Shown here piece after piece: positions 55,792-64,000 of a stretch of DNA of 64,000 nt. A program made the translations under genes and the position numbers. The notes under the pieces are model-generated. The model ran no database searches, was not told where the DNA came from, and saw only the letters and a list, made by a program, of their open reading frames with translations. Source of the stretch: Methylotenera oryzisoli (GTDB taxonomy: Bacteria; Pseudomonadota; Gammaproteobacteria; Burkholderiales; Methylophilaceae); NCBI GenBank assembly GCA_945881735.1, contig CAMCVF010000002.1, forward strand, positions 1-64,000. The letters run 5' to 3'. Within the stretch, counting starts at the first letter, position 1, and the number at the start of each line of letters is the position of its first letter.

Positions 55792-55806
55792 TGCTATAAT
55801 AGCGTT
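55792..55806 (+). promoter_or_regulatory. Extended -10 giving a predicted leaderless queD start
   Basis: TGCTATAAT (TGn plus perfect TATAAT at 55795-55800) is followed by exactly 6 nt and the queD ATG at 55807. There is no Shine-Dalgarno sequence. The extended -10 compensates for the lack of a clear -35. Confidence 0.5.
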
Positions 55807-56247
55807 ATGAATATTACCACCCGTTTAGAATTTGATGCAGGCCACAGAATTCCTTATCACAAAAGTCAATGCCGCAATTTGCATGGCCATCGCTACGCCC
55901 TAGAAATCTCATTGTCAGGCGATATTATCACTCAAGATAATCTATCAGAAAGCGGGATGGTGATGGATTTTTCGGATGTAAAACGGATTGCTCGTGAAAG
56001 CGTGGTTGATGTTTGGGATCATGCTTTTTTAGTATTTAAAGATGATGTAGAAGTGCTGAATTTTTTAAATTCTCTAAACGATCATAAAACCGTGGTATTT
56101 CCCACTGTCCCTACGGCAGAAAACATGGCCGCTGAAGCATTTAAGATTTTACGCAGCCAATATAAAGATACTTATGGCAACCATCTTAAATTAGAGCGTG
56201 TTAGGCTTTATGAAACACCCAACAGCTGGGCAGATGCATTAAGCTGA
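55807..56247 (+). CDS. queD: 6-carboxytetrahydropterin synthase QueD family
   Basis: A 146-residue member of the PTPS/QueD family with FDAGHRIPYHKSQCRNLHGHRY (zinc His residues and catalytic Cys). SGMVMDFSDVKRI, WDHAFLVF and PTAENMAAEAF follow, with VRLYETPNSWAD at the C-terminus. It makes 6-carboxy-5,6,7,8-tetrahydropterin in queuosine synthesis. No preQ1 riboswitch was seen upstream. It is convergent with rfbD, 7 bp apart. Confidence 0.9.
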   Translation: MNITTRLEFDAGHRIPYHKSQCRNLHGHRYALEISLSGDIITQDNLSESGMVMDFSDVKRIARESVVDVWDHAFLVFKDDVEVLNFLNSLNDHKTVVFPTVPTAENMAAEAFKILRSQYKDTYGNHLKLERVRLYETPNSWADALS

Positions 56248-56254
56248 TTCCAGG

Positions 56255-57157
56255 CTAATTAATTTCAAGCGACTTTATTACTTGCTGTAAACCCTGCTCC
56301 CAACTTGGCAACTCTACACCAAACACTTGTTTAAGCTTTTGGTTATTTAACGTTGAGTTAGCTGGACGCGCTGCTGGCGTTGGATAATCAGCTGTTGTAA
56401 TTGGCTCAATTTTTTCCAAAGGCACTTTCAGAAAAGCTTTGTTATTTTCAGCAGCTAGAATATTATATTCACGAACAATTTCACAACTAAATCCATACCA
56501 AGAGATTTTACCTTGATTAGTAAAATGATAAACACCTGTTTGGATGTCATCTTGCGGCTGCCAACTATTTAACAATTCAATAACCGCATCGGCAATACTC
56601 TCAGAGCTGGTTGGCGCGCCAAATTGGTCCGCCACAATACGCAAGCTGTCACGCTCACTTGCTAATCGAATAATGGTTTTCAAGAAGTTCTTACCATAGG
56701 CGCCATAAACCCAACTGGTGCGCAAAACCAAGTGGGGCAAACCCACTGCTCGAATAGCTTCTTCGCCTGCCAATTTACTTTTACCATAAACACTCAAAGG
56801 GTTTACCGCATCTGTTTCAACATAATCTACTAATTTTGAGCCATCGTAGACATAATCAGTTGAAAAATGAATCATTGCAGCGTTTAGCTTAGAAGCTTCT
56901 TCCGCAAGAATTTGAGGTGCTATTACATTGATGGCAGAAGCCAAAGCAGTCTCTGATTCTGCTTTATCTACCGCTGTATAAGCTGCGGGATTAATAATTA
57001 AATCAGGCTTAATCGTTTGCACAACGCGCCTGATAACATCTTTATCAGCTAAATCAAGCTGTTCGCGATTTAAAGCAAAAACTTGATGATTTAAGATTTT
57101 TTTTTGAATTGCGTGGCCAACCTGACCATTAACACCGGTCAATAGAATTTTTTTCAC
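56255..57157 (-). CDS. rfbD: dTDP-4-dehydrorhamnose reductase
   Basis: A 300-residue SDR with GVNGQVGHAIQKKI (NAD(P)H loop), AAYTAVDKAESE, STDYVYDGS and VYGKSKLAGEEA (YxxxK). Final step of dTDP-L-rhamnose synthesis. Last gene of rfbBACD. Confidence 0.94.
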   Translation of the reverse strand: MKKILLTGVNGQVGHAIQKKILNHQVFALNREQLDLADKDVIRRVVQTIKPDLIINPAAYTAVDKAESETALASAINVIAPQILAEEASKLNAAMIHFSTDYVYDGSKLVDYVETDAVNPLSVYGKSKLAGEEAIRAVGLPHLVLRTSWVYGAYGKNFLKTIIRLASERDSLRIVADQFGAPTSSESIADAVIELLNSWQPQDDIQTGVYHFTNQGKISWYGFSCEIVREYNILAAENNKAFLKVPLEKIEPITTADYPTPAARPANSTLNNQKLKQVFGVELPSWEQGLQQVIKSLEIN

Positions 57158-57184
57158 TTGAATATGCGCAATAAATTGAGATTT

Positions 57185-57730
57185 TTATGCAAACTTTTTT
57201 GCTTCCTGCAAGCTTAAACCCATACTATCTTTAGCTGATAATAACGGGCTTGCATTTGTAGGCCACTGAATTGCTAAGGTTTGGTCATCCCATTTTAGGC
57301 AGCATTCATGCTGTGGCGCATAAAAGTTAGTTGTTTTATATAAAAACTCGGCTGTATCAGAAAGTACCAAGAAACCATGTGCAAATCCTGGCGGAATCCA
57401 CATTTGCCGCTTATTTTCACTGGATAAGATGGTCGATTCCCACTTCCCAAATGTAGGCGAAGAAATGCGTAAATCTACAGCCACGTCAAACACCTCACCG
57501 TGAGTGACCCTCACCAATTTGCCTTGCGCCTGCTCAATTTGATAATGCAAGCCGCGCAATACATTTTTAGCTGACTTTGAGTGATTATCTTGTACGAAAT
57601 GTGGATTTAAGCCTGTTGCTTGCTCAAACATATTTGCATTGAAGCTTTCGTAAAAAAAACCTCTATCGTCGCCAAAGACTTTAGGCTCAAAAATAATCAC
57701 ATCTGGGATGCTGGTTTTAACTGCCTGCAT
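57185..57730 (-). CDS. rfbC: dTDP-4-dehydrorhamnose 3,5-epimerase
   Basis: A 181-residue cupin-fold epimerase with FGDDRGFFYESFN, QDNHSKSAKNVLRGLHYQ (catalytic His) and PPGFAHGFLVLSD. Its ATG overlaps the rfbA stop by 1 nt (TAATG), giving translational coupling. Confidence 0.95.
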   Translation of the reverse strand: MQAVKTSIPDVIIFEPKVFGDDRGFFYESFNANMFEQATGLNPHFVQDNHSKSAKNVLRGLHYQIEQAQGKLVRVTHGEVFDVAVDLRISSPTFGKWESTILSSENKRQMWIPPGFAHGFLVLSDTAEFLYKTTNFYAPQHECCLKWDDQTLAIQWPTNASPLLSAKDSMGLSLQEAKKFA

Positions 57731-58605
57731 TAGAATACTCGTTCTGTTAGTACTTGTTTTAAATATTGGCCGTAACCGTTTTTGGCATACTTATTTGACA
57801 ACACTTTTAACTGCGCGGCATCAATAAAGCCAATGCGATAGGCAATTTCTTCTAGACATGCGATTTTTAAGCCTTGACGCTTTTCGATGGTTTGTATGAA
57901 CGATCCTGCTTCGATTAATGAATCATGCGTGCCAGTATCAAGCCATGCCATACCGCGCCCCATTACCTCTACTTGCAAGTCATCCCATTCCAAATATTGA
58001 CGATTGACATCGGTAATTTCTAATTCGCCGCGTGCCGACGGCTTCATATTTTTTGCGATATCAACGACGCGATTATCGTAAAAATACAAACCTGTTACCG
58101 CATAGCGCGATTTAGGGTGGGTAGGTTTTTCTTCTAAACTGATAGCTTTCCCGTCTGCATTAAATTCCACTACGCCATAACGTTCAGGGTCATGCACTGG
58201 GTAAGCAAATACAGTTGCGCCTTTGCTACGTTTGGCTGCATTTTGTGTCATTAATGCTAACTCATGGCCATAAAAAATATTGTCGCCAAGCACCAATGCG
58301 CATGGGTCATTGCCAATAAATTCCTCACCAATAATAAAGGCTTGTGCCAGACCATCTGGTGAAGGTTGCACCGCATACTGAATATCCATACCCCATTGTG
58401 TGCCATCACCTAACAGTTCTTTGAAGCGCGGTGTATCTTGTGGTGTAGATATAATTAAAACTTCGTGTATACCTGCCAGCATTAGCGCAGATAATGGATA
58501 GTAAATCATCGGCTTATCGTAAACTGGCAATAGCTGCTTAGAAACTACTTGCGTGACTGGATATAGACGCGTACCTGAACCACCTGCTAAAACAATACCT
58601 TTCAT
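57730..58605 (-). CDS. rfbA: Glucose-1-phosphate thymidylyltransferase
   Basis: A 291-residue protein with [20 protein letters not shown] at the N-terminus, [33 protein letters not shown] and [13 protein letters not shown]. It makes dTDP-glucose from glucose-1-P, the first step of the rhamnose branch, and so draws on the same sugar-phosphate pool as GlgC. Confidence 0.95.
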   Translation of the reverse strand: MKGIVLAGGSGTRLYPVTQVVSKQLLPVYDKPMIYYPLSALMLAGIHEVLIISTPQDTPRFKELLGDGTQWGMDIQYAVQPSPDGLAQAFIIGEEFIGNDPCALVLGDNIFYGHELALMTQNAAKRSKGATVFAYPVHDPERYGVVEFNADGKAISLEEKPTHPKSRYAVTGLYFYDNRVVDIAKNMKPSARGELEITDVNRQYLEWDDLQVEVMGRGMAWLDTGTHDSLIEAGSFIQTIEKRQGLKIACLEEIAYRIGFIDAAQLKVLSNKYAKNGYGQYLKQVLTERVF

Positions 58606-58613
58606 ACTAATTC

Positions 58614-59684
58614 CTAAACACGTTCTTTGTAATTTTGACTCACCCAGTTTTTATACTCGCCACTGGTCACGTTATCCACCCATTCCTGATGGGTTAAGTA
58701 CCAAGCAACGGTTTTTTTAATGCCTGTTTCAAATGTTTCAGCCGGTTTCCAGCCAAGTTCGCGCTCAATTTTTGTGGCGTCAATAGCGTAGCGTTGATCG
58801 TGACCTGGTCTGTCGGTCACATATGTAATTTGATTGCGATAACTGCCTGATTGTTTAGGTTTTTGCTCATCTAAAATATCGCATATTTTGTGCACCACCT
58901 CTAAGTTGGTTTTTTCATTCCAGCCACCAACATTATAGGTTTCACCTACTTTGCCGGCTTCTAAAACACGGCGGATCGCACTGCAATGGTCTTCCACATA
59001 AAGCCAATCGCGCACATTGCTACCGTTGCCATAAATTGGTAAAGGCTTGCCGTTTAATGCATGATGAATCACTAACGGTATCAACTTTTCAGGAAAATGG
59101 TACGGGCCATAGTTGTTAGAACAGTTGGTCGTCAACATAGGCATGCCATAAGTATGATGGTAGGCGCGCACCAAATGGTCGGAAGCCGCTTTAGACGCTG
59201 AGTAAGGGCTATTAGGCTCATACGGATTAGTTTCTTTAAACGCAGGGTCTGTAGCGCTTAATGAACCGTATACTTCATCGGTTGAGACATGCAAAAATCT
59301 GAAATTTGCTTTATCTGCTTCGTGCAAATCATTCCAATACGCACGTGCTGCTTCAAGCAAATTAAAAGTACCCACAATATTGGTTTGAATAAACTCATCA
59401 GGTGCATGAATTGAGCGATCGACATGACTTTCAGCCGCAAAATTCACGATCGCACGCGGCTGATATTGCAAAAGTAAAGCGTCAATCACCACTCTGTCGC
59501 CAATATCGCCATGCACAAATACATGCTCAGAGTATTCTTGTATATCAGCCAGATTGGCTAAATTACCCGCGTAAGTAAGTTTATCCAGTGTGACGCATTC
59601 ACCAAAGCCGCCCTTTACCCAATTTAAAACGAAATTACTACCAATAAAACCTGCGCCTCCTGTGACAATGATGCAATTTTTCAT
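58614..59684 (-). CDS. rfbB: dTDP-glucose 4,6-dehydratase
   Basis: A 356-residue extended SDR with [15 protein letters not shown] (NAD loop), [25 protein letters not shown] and [15 protein letters not shown] (YxxxK). It makes dTDP-4-keto-6-deoxyglucose. First gene of the four-gene operon, which supplies rhamnose for LPS or exopolysaccharide. Confidence 0.96.
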   Translation of the reverse strand: MKNCIIVTGGAGFIGSNFVLNWVKGGFGECVTLDKLTYAGNLANLADIQEYSEHVFVHGDIGDRVVIDALLLQYQPRAIVNFAAESHVDRSIHAPDEFIQTNIVGTFNLLEAARAYWNDLHEADKANFRFLHVSTDEVYGSLSATDPAFKETNPYEPNSPYSASKAASDHLVRAYHHTYGMPMLTTNCSNNYGPYHFPEKLIPLVIHHALNGKPLPIYGNGSNVRDWLYVEDHCSAIRRVLEAGKVGETYNVGGWNEKTNLEVVHKICDILDEQKPKQSGSYRNQITYVTDRPGHDQRYAIDATKIERELGWKPAETFETGIKKTVAWYLTHQEWVDNVTSGEYKNWVSQNYKERV

Positions 59685-59740
59685 GTGATTAGAATCTATA
59701 TTAAATATATATTTATGTTATTAATTAGTATTTGCCGGCA

Positions 59741-60421
59741 CTACCATTGCTTTGCGCCGGATTTAACAAGGGTATTTATATAATCTTGATGCAATGTCAA
59801 TTCAAATTCATCGGCTTTTAATACTCTTATTTTTATCTGTTGAGCTTGATGGGTTTGCAATTGCATCAGCGGCTGATAATGGCCTAAATCCATCATTAAG
59901 CTGTCTTGCCCGCGCGTCATCGCCATGTAAACATCGGCCAGCAATTCCGCATCTAGTAAAGCACCATGCAAAGTACGCCTAGAATTATCTATACCAAATT
60001 GACGACATAAAGCATCCAAATTGTTACGTTGTCCAGGGCGTGAGTCTTTTGCCATTTTAAGCGTATCAGTTATTTTGTCGCAAAAGCTATTTATAGACTC
60101 TAGACCTATTTGGCCAAGTTCACTATTTAAAAAACCAATATCAAATGGGGCATTATGGATGATCAATTCCGCACCACTGATAAACGCAATTAAATCCTGC
60201 GCAACCGCTTTAAATAATGGTTTATCCTGCAAAAATTCCAGTGAAATGCCATGTACTTCTTGTGCTGCCGGATCAATTTCACGCTGCGGATTTAAGTAAA
60301 CATGAAAGTGATTATTAGTTGGACGCCGATTAATCATCTCAACCGCCGCAATCTCTATAATGCGATGCCCTTGAGCATGGTAAAGCCCTGTAGTTTCAGT
60401 ATCTAAAAATATTTGGCGCAT
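59741..60421 (-). CDS. dnaQ: DNA polymerase III epsilon subunit
   Basis: A 226-residue DEDDh proofreading exonuclease. Exo I is FLDTETTGLYHAQGHRIIEI, Exo II is HNAPFDIGFLNSEL and Exo III is HGALLDAELLADVYMAM. The C-terminal extension binds the polymerase alpha subunit. It lies 33 bp downstream of rnhA, the usual rnhA-dnaQ order. Confidence 0.94.
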   Translation of the reverse strand: MRQIFLDTETTGLYHAQGHRIIEIAAVEMINRRPTNNHFHVYLNPQREIDPAAQEVHGISLEFLQDKPLFKAVAQDLIAFISGAELIIHNAPFDIGFLNSELGQIGLESINSFCDKITDTLKMAKDSRPGQRNNLDALCRQFGIDNSRRTLHGALLDAELLADVYMAMTRGQDSLMMDLGHYQPLMQLQTHQAQQIKIRVLKADEFELTLHQDYINTLVKSGAKQW

Positions 60422-60454
60422 AACTGTTTGACTCTAAAGGATATGATTCCAAAA

Positions 60455-60892
60455 TTACAAAAATGCGGCAACGCCTTCATTTGCAAGCGTATCCGCGCGC
60501 TCATTACCAATATTGCCAGCGTGCCCTCTTACCCAAATCCACTCAATTTGATGTCGTTTTGCCAAGGTGTCTAAGATTTTCCATAAATCTTCGTTTTTAA
60601 CTGGCTTTTTATCAGCAGTACGCCAGTTGCGTGCTTTCCAGCCAACAATCCATTCAGATATCCCTTTTTGCACATAGGATGAATCGGTGTAAATTTTTAC
60701 AGTACTCGGATTTTTTAATGCTTCCAGCGCGCGAATCACCGCGGTCATTTCCATCCGATTATTGGTGGTCAGTGGCTCTCCTCCGCTTAAGGTTTTTTCT
60801 TTACCTTCGCAAGTTAACCAAGCACCCCAGCCACCAGGACCAGGGTTGCCTTTACAAGCACCATCTGCATATATTTCGACTATATTTGACAT
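60455..60892 (-). CDS. rnhA: Ribonuclease HI
   Basis: A 145-residue enzyme with the active-site residues visible: Asp in [16 protein letters not shown], Glu in [11 protein letters not shown], Asp in [11 protein letters not shown], and the last Asp in [10 protein letters not shown]. It removes RNA from RNA-DNA hybrids. Confidence 0.96.
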   Translation of the reverse strand: MSNIVEIYADGACKGNPGPGGWGAWLTCEGKEKTLSGGEPLTTNNRMEMTAVIRALEALKNPSTVKIYTDSSYVQKGISEWIVGWKARNWRTADKKPVKNEDLWKILDTLAKRHQIEWIWVRGHAGNIGNERADTLANEGVAAFL

Positions 60893-60912
60893 GAGTTTTA
60901 ACTATTTCTTTT

Positions 60913-61650
60913 CTACTTTTCTTGTTTCTTTTTTTGTTGCTGATATGGCTTGGTTCGTTGTGTGCTGGTGACTACCAAGCGCGATTTTAACGAACTTTTC
61001 TTCCAATTAGGTTTTAAAAGACGCATATTAACTACACGCTTTTTAGCGACAATAAAATAAACTCCTCCCATCATAGGCCACCAACGGCTTCCCAGTTTAT
61101 CCATCAATGAAAATCGATTCAACCATTGTTGATTATTAATTGGCGGCTCATAACATTCCATTTGCCCACTCACGTATTCCAGCCCCAGCAAAGCTAGCCA
61201 ATCTTTAATGCGAGAAAGCGTAAAAAAATGCCCCTGCCATGGGTAACTTTTATCTTGGCTTAATACTTGTTTAACACCCCAAGCGCTAACGGGATTAAAC
61301 CCCGTTAAAATCAAATGGCCTTCTGGTACTAAAATACGCTCTGCTTCACGCAAGGTTTGATGAGGGTTTTCGCTAAACTCCAACACATGCGGCAAGCAAA
61401 TTAAATCAATACAACTTTCGCTAAAAGGCAAATAATCGCTTTCGCAAAGTACTTCCCCAGCATTATTACCCACATGCAAGATATACGGCATGCGTGAATT
61501 TTTCAATGTATCTAATTGCGGCAAACCTAATTGCATCGCATTGAAACCAAAAATATCGCCCACGGTTAAGTCAAACATTTGCTGCTCACGCTGCAGCAAA
61601 TATTGCCCAAGTGTGGTGTTTAGCCAAATATTTTGTTGCGCTAATTGCAT
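60913..61650 (-). CDS. Class I SAM-dependent methyltransferase
   Basis: A 245-residue protein of the Methyltransf_11 type with degenerate motif I (PYILHVGNNAGEVLCE) and LICLPHVLEFSENPHQTLREAERILVPEGHLILTGFNP. The C-terminus is Lys/Arg-rich. This group is regularly encoded between gloB and rnhA in betaproteobacteria; the substrate is not known. It is divergent from gloB. Confidence 0.85.
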   Translation of the reverse strand: MQLAQQNIWLNTTLGQYLLQREQQMFDLTVGDIFGFNAMQLGLPQLDTLKNSRMPYILHVGNNAGEVLCESDYLPFSESCIDLICLPHVLEFSENPHQTLREAERILVPEGHLILTGFNPVSAWGVKQVLSQDKSYPWQGHFFTLSRIKDWLALLGLEYVSGQMECYEPPINNQQWLNRFSLMDKLGSRWWPMMGGVYFIVAKKRVVNMRLLKPNWKKSSLKSRLVVTSTQRTKPYQQQKKKQEK

Positions 61651-61744
61651 ACCAATATTTTTACACTAAATTTGTGACAAAATCGTGTTAAAAAAAATTA
61701 TGAAACAAGTATGGAGATTCAATTTTAATGGCATCATTACATAA

Positions 61745-62503
61745 ATGAGCATGCTAAAGATTACCCCTATTCCCGCCTTCGACGATAATTATATATGGCT
61801 TTTGCATAATGAAACCGATGCATTCGTGGTTGACCCGGGAGAAGCTTTACCTGTTATTGATTTTTTACATAAAAACAGTTTAAAACTTAATGCCATATTA
61901 ATCACGCATCACCATGCTGATCATATTGGCGGTGTGCACCAGTTACTCGACTATAAAAATGTGACTGTTTATGCACCGCAATATGAAAATTATACTTTTG
62001 AACATATTGCCGTTGGTGAAAATGCTGTAGTAAATCTGCCAGAAATCGCGTTACAGTTTCGAGTGTTGTGGCTGCCAGGGCATACTCTGGGACATATTGC
62101 ATATTACAACAATGACTATTTGTTTTGCGGGGATACCCTATTTAGCGCTGGTTGTGGACGATTATTTGAAGGAACACCAGAGCAAATGCTTGATTCACTT
62201 AATCGCCTTAAGCAATTAAATCCTGCCACAAAACTATTTTGTACTCATGAATATACTGCTAAAAATGTGGCTTTTGCACTTACTTTAGAACCAAGCAATC
62301 TCGCATTACTTAATCGGCAAACTGAAGTTCAGCAATTACGGCAACAACAATTGCCTACTTTGCCTTGCACTATTCAACTAGAATTGGCCACAAATCCATT
62401 TTTACGCTGTAGCCAAACCGAAATCTGGAAAAACTCGCACGCCGAAAACAGTCAGGAATTATCCGTTTTTACGGCAATTAGAACACTAAGAAATCATTAT
62501 TAA
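61745..62503 (+). CDS. gloB: Hydroxyacylglutathione hydrolase (glyoxalase II)
   Basis: A 252-residue metallo-beta-lactamase-fold hydrolase with the metal motif THHHADHIGG, later GHTLGHIAY, CGDTLFSAGCGRLFEGTPEQM and CTHEYTAKNVAFA. It hydrolyses S-lactoylglutathione in methylglyoxal detoxification. ATG 61745 is chosen; ATG 61751 is an alternative. Confidence 0.94.
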   Translation: MSMLKITPIPAFDDNYIWLLHNETDAFVVDPGEALPVIDFLHKNSLKLNAILITHHHADHIGGVHQLLDYKNVTVYAPQYENYTFEHIAVGENAVVNLPEIALQFRVLWLPGHTLGHIAYYNNDYLFCGDTLFSAGCGRLFEGTPEQMLDSLNRLKQLNPATKLFCTHEYTAKNVAFALTLEPSNLALLNRQTEVQQLRQQQLPTLPCTIQLELATNPFLRCSQTEIWKNSHAENSQELSVFTAIRTLRNHY

Positions 62504-62542
62504 TCATTAACATATGCATTAATAATCATGTAAAACTTTTAC

Positions 62543-62571
62543 TTGACTAATGCATTAGCGATGGCTACCAT
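62543..62571 (+). promoter_or_regulatory. Sigma-70 promoter of mltD
   Basis: TTGACT (62543-62548) and TACCAT (62566-62571) are separated by 17 bp, placing the start near 62578, about 50-60 nt before the mltD start codon. Confidence 0.55.
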
Positions 62572-62629
62572 ACAGTAGGTTTTATTACAGAACTTAATAC
62601 AGCAAACACCCAACAAAATATAGGAATAC

Positions 62630-64000
62630 GTGCTATCAATGCCGATTAACGCAATAAAATCTTTGCAAATCACTAAACTGCTCCACTTAATTTTGATGAG
62701 TGTTAGCTTGATTTTTTCAACACAGCTATTTGCAAATACTCCGAGTACTAATGTATCTGGGATTGAAATTGAAATAATTTCTGAAACGGTTGACAGCGAA
62801 TTGATTGGCGACCCAGTACAAGATTTTTTGGGTGATATTGATTCCAGCAACGCTGATCAACAAATCTATGAAGAGGCAACTGCGGATTCAGGTGATGATT
62901 TATGGTCACGAATTAAAAGCGGTTATGCTATTCCAAATGTTAAATCACAATACACCACCAATCACGAAACATGGTATGCGTCACGCCCCGATTACATTAA
63001 GCGCATGTTGGATCGCAGCCAAAGATACTTATTTCATATTGTAGAAGAAGTTGAAAAGCGTGGCATGCCAACAGAAATTGCACTATTACCCATGATTGAA
63101 AGCGCATTTAATCCACAAGCTTATTCGCGAAGCTCCGCATCAGGTATTTGGCAATTTATCCCATCAACTGGTCGTGATTTTGGCTTACAGCAAAATTGGT
63201 GGGTCGATAATCGGCGCGATGTGACCGCTGCGACCAACGCCGCACTTACCTACCTGCAAAAACTGCACGGCATGTTTGGCACATGGGATTTAGCGTTGGC
63301 TGCTTACAACGCAGGCGAAGGAACGGTGCAACGTGCGATTAACAAAAACCGTAGCAAGGGCTTGCCAACTGATTACGAAAGTCTGAGCCTACCTCCGGAA
63401 ACGAGAAACTACGTACCAAAATTACAAGCAATTAAAAATATCGTGACGCATCCAGAGCGCTTTGGTTTAAAAATTAATTCAATCCCCAACCGCGCCTATT
63501 TTGCCCGCGTGACGACCCCAAAACAAATTGATGCCAAATTGGCGGCGCAATTAGCTGAAATTTCATTTGAAGAATTCAGTTCACTAAATCCAAGTTATAA
63601 CCGCCCTCTCATTAACGCTACCAACGATAAAAACCAATTGCTATTGCCAGTATGGGCTGCAGAACGGTTTGTAAATAATTTGGCTAATTACGATAAACCG
63701 CTGACCAATTGGCAAACATACAATGCCAAACGCGGAGAACGCATGGATAACATAGCAAAAAAATTTGGCATTAATGTGGCCCAATTGCGCAATGTAAATG
63801 GATTATCTCATACTAAAAAAGTGCGCTCTGCGCAAACGATGCTTGTTCCCGCAAACTACAAAGACAACCCTGATCAACAGTCTGTCAATTCTTTAATTCT
63901 TGCAGAAAGCAATAACGAAGCAGAATTGGAACAAAATAGCATCAATAATGAATCAAATCAAAAAAGTGAACCTAAATTATCGACTCCTCTCATACACAAA
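62630..64000 (+). CDS. mltD: Membrane-bound lytic murein transglycosylase D (5' part)
   Basis: 457 codons to the window edge. A signal peptide (hydrophobic core LLHLILMSVSLIFSTQLFAN) is followed by an acidic stretch. The SLT domain comes next, with catalytic Glu in LLPMIESAFNPQAYS, then SASGIWQFIPSTGRDFGL and ALAAYNAGEGTVQRAI. A LysM domain follows (YNAKRGERMDNIAKKFGINV), then the start of a Ser/Asn/Glu-rich region. It cleaves peptidoglycan glycan strands. GTG 62630 has AGGA 4 nt upstream; ATG 62639 in the same frame is an alternative. Confidence 0.9.
   Translation, partial: MLSMPINAIKSLQITKLLHLILMSVSLIFSTQLFANTPSTNVSGIEIEIISETVDSELIGDPVQDFLGDIDSSNADQQIYEEATADSGDDLWSRIKSGYAIPNVKSQYTTNHETWYASRPDYIKRMLDRSQRYLFHIVEEVEKRGMPTEIALLPMIESAFNPQAYSRSSASGIWQFIPSTGRDFGLQQNWWVDNRRDVTAATNAALTYLQKLHGMFGTWDLALAAYNAGEGTVQRAINKNRSKGLPTDYESLSLPPETRNYVPKLQAIKNIVTHPERFGLKINSIPNRAYFARVTTPKQIDAKLAAQLAEISFEEFSSLNPSYNRPLINATNDKNQLLLPVWAAERFVNNLANYDKPLTNWQTYNAKRGERMDNIAKKFGINVAQLRNVNGLSHTKKVRSAQTMLVPANYKDNPDQQSVNSLILAESNNEAELEQNSINNESNQKSEPKLSTPLIHK

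Noticed and set aside
55531-55806. preQ1 riboswitch upstream of queD
   Set aside because: The promoter -10 is placed so that no leader RNA would remain, and no preQ1 aptamer pattern is visible.
1-64000. CRISPR arrays, tRNA or rRNA genes, prophage
   Set aside because: No regular repeat-spacer pattern, no tRNA T-loop/acceptor signature, no rRNA sequence and no phage genes were seen on either strand by reading; no covariance search was run.

Overview
The window is a 64 kb chromosomal stretch from a low-GC (about 40%, by eye) betaproteobacterium. The best guess is Methylophilaceae (Methylotenera/Methylophilus type). That rests on gene content and neighbourhoods: PEP-CTERM protein, rluC-HAD-Rieske-sppA, QueG/TsaE/AmiC, a glycogen cluster with GH57, and a PQQ beta-propeller lipoprotein. 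It is inference from protein recognition, not a marker-gene result. No rRNA, tRNA, CRISPR array, intact insertion sequence or prophage was seen.

Layout. 1-10.4 kb is an accessory-looking region. It holds the 3' end of a PEP-CTERM protein gene, a probable small RNA, a tautomerase, a decayed SnoaL-like gene, a GPP34-STAS pair, a SemiSWEET, an alkaline phosphatase, an NCS2 permease fused to a degenerate RsbW-like ATPase domain, a Crp/Fnr regulator and a PQQ beta-propeller lipoprotein. 10.4-18.4 kb is a nine-gene plus-strand operon for membrane-lipid modification: two CFA-type methyltransferases, a desaturase, an FAD oxidoreductase, DUF1365, DUF1295, DUF2878, a lipocalin and DUF6134. 18.4-34 kb is housekeeping: split MnmC (two genes), a SPINDLY-type glycosyltransferase, PilU, DapC, MiaA, MutL, a SUV3-like helicase, AmiC, TsaE and QueG. 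34-43.8 kb is glycogen and glucan metabolism (ROK kinase, MalQ, GH57, GlgC, divergent GlgB and Pgi), with GlgA standing apart at 50.7 kb. 43.8-50.2 kb holds SppA, a Rieske protein, a HAD phosphatase, RluC and divergent RNase E. 50.2-64 kb holds CrcB, GlgA, Orn, a STE24-type protease, cytochrome c, RsgA, QueD, the dTDP-rhamnose operon rfbBACD, DnaQ, RNase HI, a methyltransferase, GloB and the start of MltD.

Most unusual signals are regulatory. (1) A 20-bp dyad, TGTnnG(t)...ACnnACA, occurs upstream of a probable sRNA, twice upstream of the Crp/Fnr gene, and in weaker form upstream of the PQQ lipoprotein, suggesting a small self-regulated regulon. (2) A near-consensus sigma-54 promoter (GG-N10-GC) lies between glgA and orn, just upstream of a roughly 65-nt unit ending in a strong terminator and carrying CUCCUCCC-type anti-Shine-Dalgarno motifs. 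The first sRNA has a similar C-rich motif just before its terminator. (3) At least four genes (dapC, queD, tsaE, the SPINDLY gene) have a -10 hexamer exactly 6 nt before the start codon and no Shine-Dalgarno sequence, which predicts leaderless mRNAs.
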